Assembly (NCBI GenBank): GCA_037447655.1
Contig: JBBHKE010000660.1
Span: 145,067 to 209,066, forward strand
DNA: 64,000 nt
Direction: 5' to 3'
From: Zygnema cylindricum
Lineage: Eukaryota; Streptophyta; Zygnematophyceae; Zygnematales; Zygnemataceae
The position numbers and the translations under genes are program-made. Position 1 is the stretch's first letter, and each line of letters starts with the position of its first letter. Positions 59,111 through 64,000 of this stretch are shown here, piece after piece. The notes beneath the pieces are model-generated. The model searched no databases and was not told the origin of the DNA. It was given only the letters and a program-made list of their open reading frames with translations.

Positions 59111-60144
59111 TTGTTCATTTGTCCCCTTATGATACCCCTAGTTGTAAGGCGGATTTCGATATTGGTCTTGTACGGGATTTCAGGATCATGTGAAATGTCG
59201 GTTCACGTACGCGTGCGGGTTTCACGCGGTCATACACTTAAATGTAGACATTGACATTTGTAATTGAAAATGATATATAATTGAGTTAAAACGGGTGTAT
59301 TCTGGTGACTTTGTTCTCTTGCGTTATTGTGGTTCAAGTTTTTTGTGTTTCAATTGGTATCGGAGCTGGTTACAATCCAAGACGTAGTATTAACAACTAG
59401 GCTAGGCAATGGCTCTAAAGAAATTTAGTAGATAAAATTCAAAAAGCAATTTGCAAGCCGATCCCTTTGAAATCGACTAAAAAACCGTAAATCTCAATGT
59501 TGAATTATTTGATGAATGCGCAGAATTTACGAAAGATAGAGAAAAGAAAAACGGAAAAAAATGAAGAACCTAGTGACAGTGAAGATGACTTTAGCTATGT
59601 CTCCATAGATGATGACCTTTAGATCATCCGGAAATCCTATCATGTTTAATGGAAGCACTTACGCCATTTGGAAACGATACATTTAATGAACGTTTCTGAT
59701 GAAAAAGTTTTAGAAGATTACCATTAGATAAGAAACTAAAGCTACGGATCCAAAGAATAGAAAAAAATGGATGGTAAGGGATATGGCGACCATAAATACA
59801 CTCGTGCAAACTTGTATAAGCTCGGTACATAATCACTTTCTTACTCATGACATCGCATTCAAATGTTAGACGACATTACGAAGAATATCACCAAAATAAA
59901 ATTTTGTATTCAACGATTACATTCAATTTAAGTTGAAGTTAAACGAGTCACTAGATGACAGTGTCAAATGCTTTAATGTCTCAATCGAACAATTGAATTG
60001 TTTGGGAAATTCTCGGTAAAACACGAGCGGGTTTGAGTTTTCTTAAATGCCTCACCAACTAGGTATGAAATGTCAAAGGAAGTTACTACGGAGAATTCTA
60101 ATCCATCCTTTTCATTTGTTGTGAATCACCTTAAAATGTAAAAA

Positions 60145-60429
60145 ATGATTAAGGCATGCTCTTCCAAGAAAGCTGATAGCGAAAGAAATCTCAATATAAA
60201 TACCACTAATTATTCGGAAATTGATGCAATCCGGGGTCAAAGTGGTATTAGTGGTCAAAATAGAGGGAATCGAAGAAAAAAACTTGACAAAAACAAATCA
60301 AATTCGAGAAACAAAACTTGTTTTAGATGTCATAAGCTAGACCATTACTCGTCAAGATGTCTTGGCAAAGAGAAACAGTGCCATATATGTCAACAATGGG
60401 GACATATGAGTACAATTTGTTATGATTGA
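60145..60429 (+). pseudogene. Copia gag C-terminus with two zinc knuckles
   Basis: CFRCHKLDHYSSRC and CHICQQWGHMSTIC are both complete CCHC knuckles. They follow a basic Asn/Gln-rich linker. Upstream gag sequence from about 59409 is interrupted by many stops. Confidence 0.8.
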
Positions 60430-61299
60430 GGTGATGGCGAAAGATGTGACAATTCGACTTTTTACATAAGCAGAGGTCGCGGAAGAGGAAGTGGCGCGGC
60501 AGAGGTCGTAATCAATCCAGTGGAGGACGTCATCAATCCTATTACAGTGACTATTACGATGACGATAATAATTACACTTTTCGAACCTTTGTTACCATGA
60601 TTCAAAAAGGTGTACCTTGCAAAGTTAACATTATTGACAAAAACGCACTTACAAATGATTGAATTGTTGATAAAAGTGCCATCAGGTGTGAACGGACATG
60701 AGCTTGTTTAGCGATATGCAAAAGTTAACTGTACCCAAAAATGTTACAGAGTTAAGTGGACACGTCATACCTGTCGACAACGTAGGTATAGTTTAATTAG
60801 ATCTAACTGTATATGATGCATACAGTAATCTAAAGTTTCAACCTGTCAAATTTCAAAATGCATTTTATATTCTTAACGGCATTATCAATCTCTTAAGTGT
60901 CCCACAAATTCAATGTAGAAACTAATGGTTTTATTAGTATTTTCTAGGTCTGAAAAGAAATATAGAAGTCGAGGCAGTCTATCTCTAACTTCTCTCTCCA
61001 ACTCTCAAACTTGTCGCAGTCACTGAGAAATTGGAGAAGTTTTCAAAACAAACTTATGCGGCGAAAAACAAAAAAAATAATCATTTCAGTCAACCTCACA
61101 AAACGCACTAATGACAGTTTAAGTGTATGTCATCACCAAATTATGTCATTGGTCAGAGTTTTTGTCTGCCAGGGTGGCAGTTATTTTTGCTTAAACACAA
61201 AGGGGTCAGGATTATCCTAGAGGCTTCTTGGAAGCTGTCCACTCTGAGGACTTATGGAGGTCTCAGAGTTTCAACGCAAACTGCATTCGGTCAAAGGCG

Positions 61300-61610
61300 T
61301 CAAACATAAGTTTAAAGCCCCACTTCACTTAGTATATGTAAATCTTTGTGGAAATATTACCCCAACAACTTTGGGCGGCAATCAATACATTTTTGTCATT
61401 ATTGATGATTTCGATCGTAGAGTTGGGTCTACTTACCGAACGAAAGCTTGAGGCATTAATACATTCCGAAAATTTGTTCTTTGGCCGAAAAAATTATTTG
61501 GGCGTAAATTGAAAGTCGTACGCTCAGATAACAGTTGTGAATTTGTCTCGTTCAAAGGATTTTGTGAATACAGGAGAATCCAACAACAATTTACAACACC
61601 GTAGTCAAAA
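61300..61610 (+). pseudogene. Copia integrase fragments
   Basis: FKAPLHLVYVNLCGNITPTT plus GGNQYIFVIIDDFDRR match the start of copia integrase, but the first catalytic Asp is Asn. After stops, KVVRSDNSCEFVSFKGFCEY plus RIQQQFTTP match the second catalytic region. Inactive. Confidence 0.75.
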
Positions 61611-62479
61611 TCAACATCCGGCTAATGACTTTATTCTATGTGAAGCGGTGATCTTTTAGAGTTCGAGATTGCAACCGACCGTGGCTTTAGATTTAACTGA
61701 GGTAGAACATATGGTTGTTTTTCATGCGGCAAAAATATCAATTTGGATAAAAGAGAAGATGAGTGAGCTTGGAATTCCGGAATGACTGCATAACTATTTA
61801 TTTTTACAATATGACTAGCATTGCTCTCGCCAAAAATCATGTCTTTCACGAAATAAAAACATATTCAAATTTAGTGGCATTTTGTTTGTGATTTAGAGCA
61901 GGCTAAGGAGATTGAGTCTGTTTTTGTGCCTAGGGGCGAAGAAGCAGCTCAAATATCAACTAAATGTTAACTAAGTCTGTTATTGGTAATGTGTTTGTAA
62001 GAGGTAGACCTAGACTTGGGTTGTTTTAGATTGTACGAATTCTCCCCTTAAGATAGGGAATGTTAGTTTTGTTACAATGGTACAAATCCGTACGTGACTT
62101 TGTTTCATGCGAGATGGATTTCGGTCTTGGTCGTGTAGGGAATTTCAGGTTCATGTGAAATGTGAAATGTCGGTGCGTGCCACGTGCGGTTTTTACGCGG
62201 CAATATATTTCAATGTAGACGTTGTAGGAGGGAATATTCAGTGACGTTTGTAGTTAAATATGATATATAATTGAGTTAAAATGGGTTTATTTTGGTGACA
62301 TTATTGACTTGCATTATTGTGTTTCAAGTTTTAAATGTTTAAAACGGGAACGAAGAAATTAGCTTTATTAAATCAACCTTCTCTTTTAGTTATCATTCAG
62401 AAAAAAAATGAGAACATAGCAACAATAAGAAACTCGACAAATTAGATGAAGGAACAGTAAAGAGAATAAGTGTACTCAC

Positions 62480-63432
62480 CATGTTGACAATAATTAGCAT
62501 ACACTGCATTATTCCCACCGCCACATTGGTCCAATTCATAATCGCGTATTTTTAATTGTACCTCAAATGAGGTAGATATTTTGCGACCGCAAAATGACAA
62601 ATGAATAAATTAAACGCAACACATTACTCAATAATTACTAAAAAATGAAGATTAAACACCGAGTTTATGTCACATATTGTGAAAGAAAAACGTACCACTA
62701 ACGATGTTGGTTCCTTGACACTTTAATTAGAACAAAAAGATAATGTTTACAAACTCCTTGACTATAACTTGTGATAAAATATAAACTAAAATGACAGAAA
62801 ATTTCAAAAAATCACGGTTATCAGAACATTTTTTTTGTGCATCAATATTACATTCAATAGCAAAAAAAAACATACACAAAAAATCATAATATACATATTG
62901 TATACACACACACGTGTGTATGTGTGTGCGTACATGCGTGCGTGCGTGTGTGTATGTATGTATAACATGTATATCTATGGGTTTAGTATAAACCTTTGTT
63001 AGTGGTTCAACATAATTAGTAGTGTCGACGTACCATATATTACGGAGGACGATTTTAATCATCCCACTCCACACGTCATTATATGAGAGCACCTTTTTGT
63101 ACAACAACCCCACATCGTCAACAGCTGACACGAGCCTCGATATTCAATGAGAAACTTGTGGTATCAAACTACTCCTAATTTTTTCGGAATGACCTGTGTG
63201 CGGAAATAGATTGGAGCACCGCGAAGTAGATCAGATGGGTCGGTTGTGGTTGCACACTGTTTACTAATGTAATAATATTTTTTGACCAATAACGTAGCTT
63301 TCCTATATAGGAACGTCTTTCGTTTCCATTGGGAGACAACTGATAGGAATATTGAGGTCTAAGTTCTCCATCGCAACCGTCAAATAAAAAAATTGGCATA
63401 TGCATAAAAGAGAAATGCGAGGTCATTGGCAT
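62480..63432 (-). CDS. Unrecognised spliced gene, three exons, partial
   Basis: Exons inferred on the minus strand: (a) ending at 63194 (CACACAG|GT), with coding ...GNERRSYIGKLRYWSKN... ; (b) 63135-62994, SAVDDVGLLYKKVLSYNDVW then SGMIKIVLRNIWYV; (c) 62561-62480, VQLKIRDYELDQCGGGNNAV then YANYCQH. All junctions are GT-AG and the phases agree (2, 0, 1), which argues for a real gene. The start of exon a and anything past 62480 are not resolved, since the next sequence downstream is the copia 3' LTR. I do not recognise the family. The gene may have been truncated by the copia insertion. A (TG)n tract lies in intron b/c. Confidence 0.45.
62905..62962. repeat. (CA/TG)n microsatellite
   Basis: ACACACACACGTGTGTATGT then GTGCGT/GTATGT units, in the inferred intron between exons b and c of the unrecognised gene. 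Confidence 0.85.
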
Positions 63433-63824
63433 AAAAAAGATGGCAATGCTAATGTCGATACGACATAGACTCTATAGTAGTTGATTACATAGTAAAACAT
63501 ATGATTGTACATAGTGAGTATCACACAAAATACAGAGCTATTTGCGCTTTTATTTTCTGTTGGTTTTGCCTATTTGTGTCATATGTTTTTAAAAGTATAT
63601 ATATTTTTGTGTGACGCAAAATTTGAAGCGACGTAAATTTTGTAGCTGAACAATGAAAACTATCGTTGTTTTGACATTGATTTATTTCAACCGTCTTACA
63701 CAACTTTAGGATTCATTGGGGAATTAATCACTGCAGTGACTATTTTGGTTGCACGCAGTCACCTGCGTCAACTAGTGAAGGATTGTACATCTTAAGTACA
63801 CGTTGGTACAAGTTAAGGACACCG

Positions 63825-64000
63825 TGAATCACTATTTGCGTTAAGAAATAATTATTGTAAAAAACAAATAGTGTTGTTAATTATAACTTAGGTTCAAAGC
63901 CTTTCGTCAATTTCTTTTACTATAATTTTTTTAATGACGCTAATATGGGTATACTTTTCCCACAGTGTAGCCGATATAGCCTGTGTTCACACTGAATACG
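63825..64000. mobile_element. Pogo-family MITE relic at the window edge
   Basis: CACCGTGAATCACTATTTGCGTTAA near 63821 resembles the family left end, and GACGCTAATATGGGTATA near 63934 the interior. The right end is not clear within the window. Confidence 0.45.

Larger units (their letters stand above)
59112..62342 (+). mobile_element. Decayed Ty1/copia retrotransposon
   Basis: 5' LTR about 59112-59352, ending CA; primer-binding site TGGTATCGGAGC at 59355-59366, near-identical to the usual plant initiator-Met site TGGTATCAGAGC. A purine tract AAGATAGGGAA is followed by the 3' LTR 62061-62342, starting TGTTAG. The LTRs share blocks such as ATTTCAGG, TCATGTGAAATGT and ATGATATATAATTGAGTTAAAA, but are clearly diverged, with indels. 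The interior retains gag knuckles and integrase fragments. I see no RT or RNase H, so much of pol is deleted. Confidence 0.85.

Overview
The window looks like nuclear DNA of a streptophyte plant (land plant or charophyte alga; I cannot name the species). The reasons are a COBRA-like cell-wall gene split by many GT-AG introns, an F-box-type leucine-rich-repeat gene, long AT-rich intergenic DNA, and a dense load of transposable elements with plant-type features (Ty3/gypsy, Ty1/copia, hAT, pogo). No bacterial or organellar gene organisation is visible.

Layout. 0-6 kb: simple repeats, MITE relics and a 565-bp hAT MITE with an 8-bp target duplication. 6.1-10.8 kb (minus strand): a ten-exon COBRA-like gene whose splice phases all agree except for one missing base just after the signal peptide. 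11.7-21.2 kb: a 9.5-kb pogo-type (CENP-B/DDE_1) DNA transposon flanked by TA, with matching terminal inverted repeats, a spliced 597-residue transposase that reads through, and a second protein gene lying inside the transposase's large first intron. 22.0-22.6 kb: a MITE made of the two ends of this family. 22.9-47.9 kb: a second, 25-kb copy of the pogo element that has become a nest. It holds a solo LTR (28.6-29.6 kb), a gag-only LTR retrotransposon with two 1095-bp LTRs (30.0-34.2 kb), an hAT MITE with a C24/G39 hairpin (36.0-36.5 kb), and a Ty3/gypsy element (about 36.5-45.8 kb). 48-54 kb: a foldback MITE, minisatellites and purine/pyrimidine tracts. 55.0-56.0 kb (minus): the F-box/LRR gene. 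57.0-58.3 kb: another pogo-family MITE and a second copy of the 4.0-kb hAT MITE. 59.1-62.3 kb: a decayed copia element. 62.5-63.4 kb (minus): three phase-consistent exons of a gene I do not recognise.

The most striking content is the gypsy element. Between protease and reverse transcriptase its polyprotein carries a C5 cytosine DNA methyltransferase domain, and after integrase it ends in a PHD zinc finger. A retrotransposon encoding both a chromatin reader-type domain and a DNA-modifying domain is an unusual architecture. DNMT capture by retrotransposons has been reported in charophytes and dinoflagellates; I do not know of the DNMT plus PHD combination being described. This copy is dead: it has several frameshifts, and all five in-frame stops I could place are TAG, each explainable as CAG to TAG.

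The pogo family is the second story. One apparently intact transposase source, one dismantled 25-kb copy and a series of short derivatives with the same termini occur in one window, and both large copies keep an unrecognised second gene inside the transposase intron.
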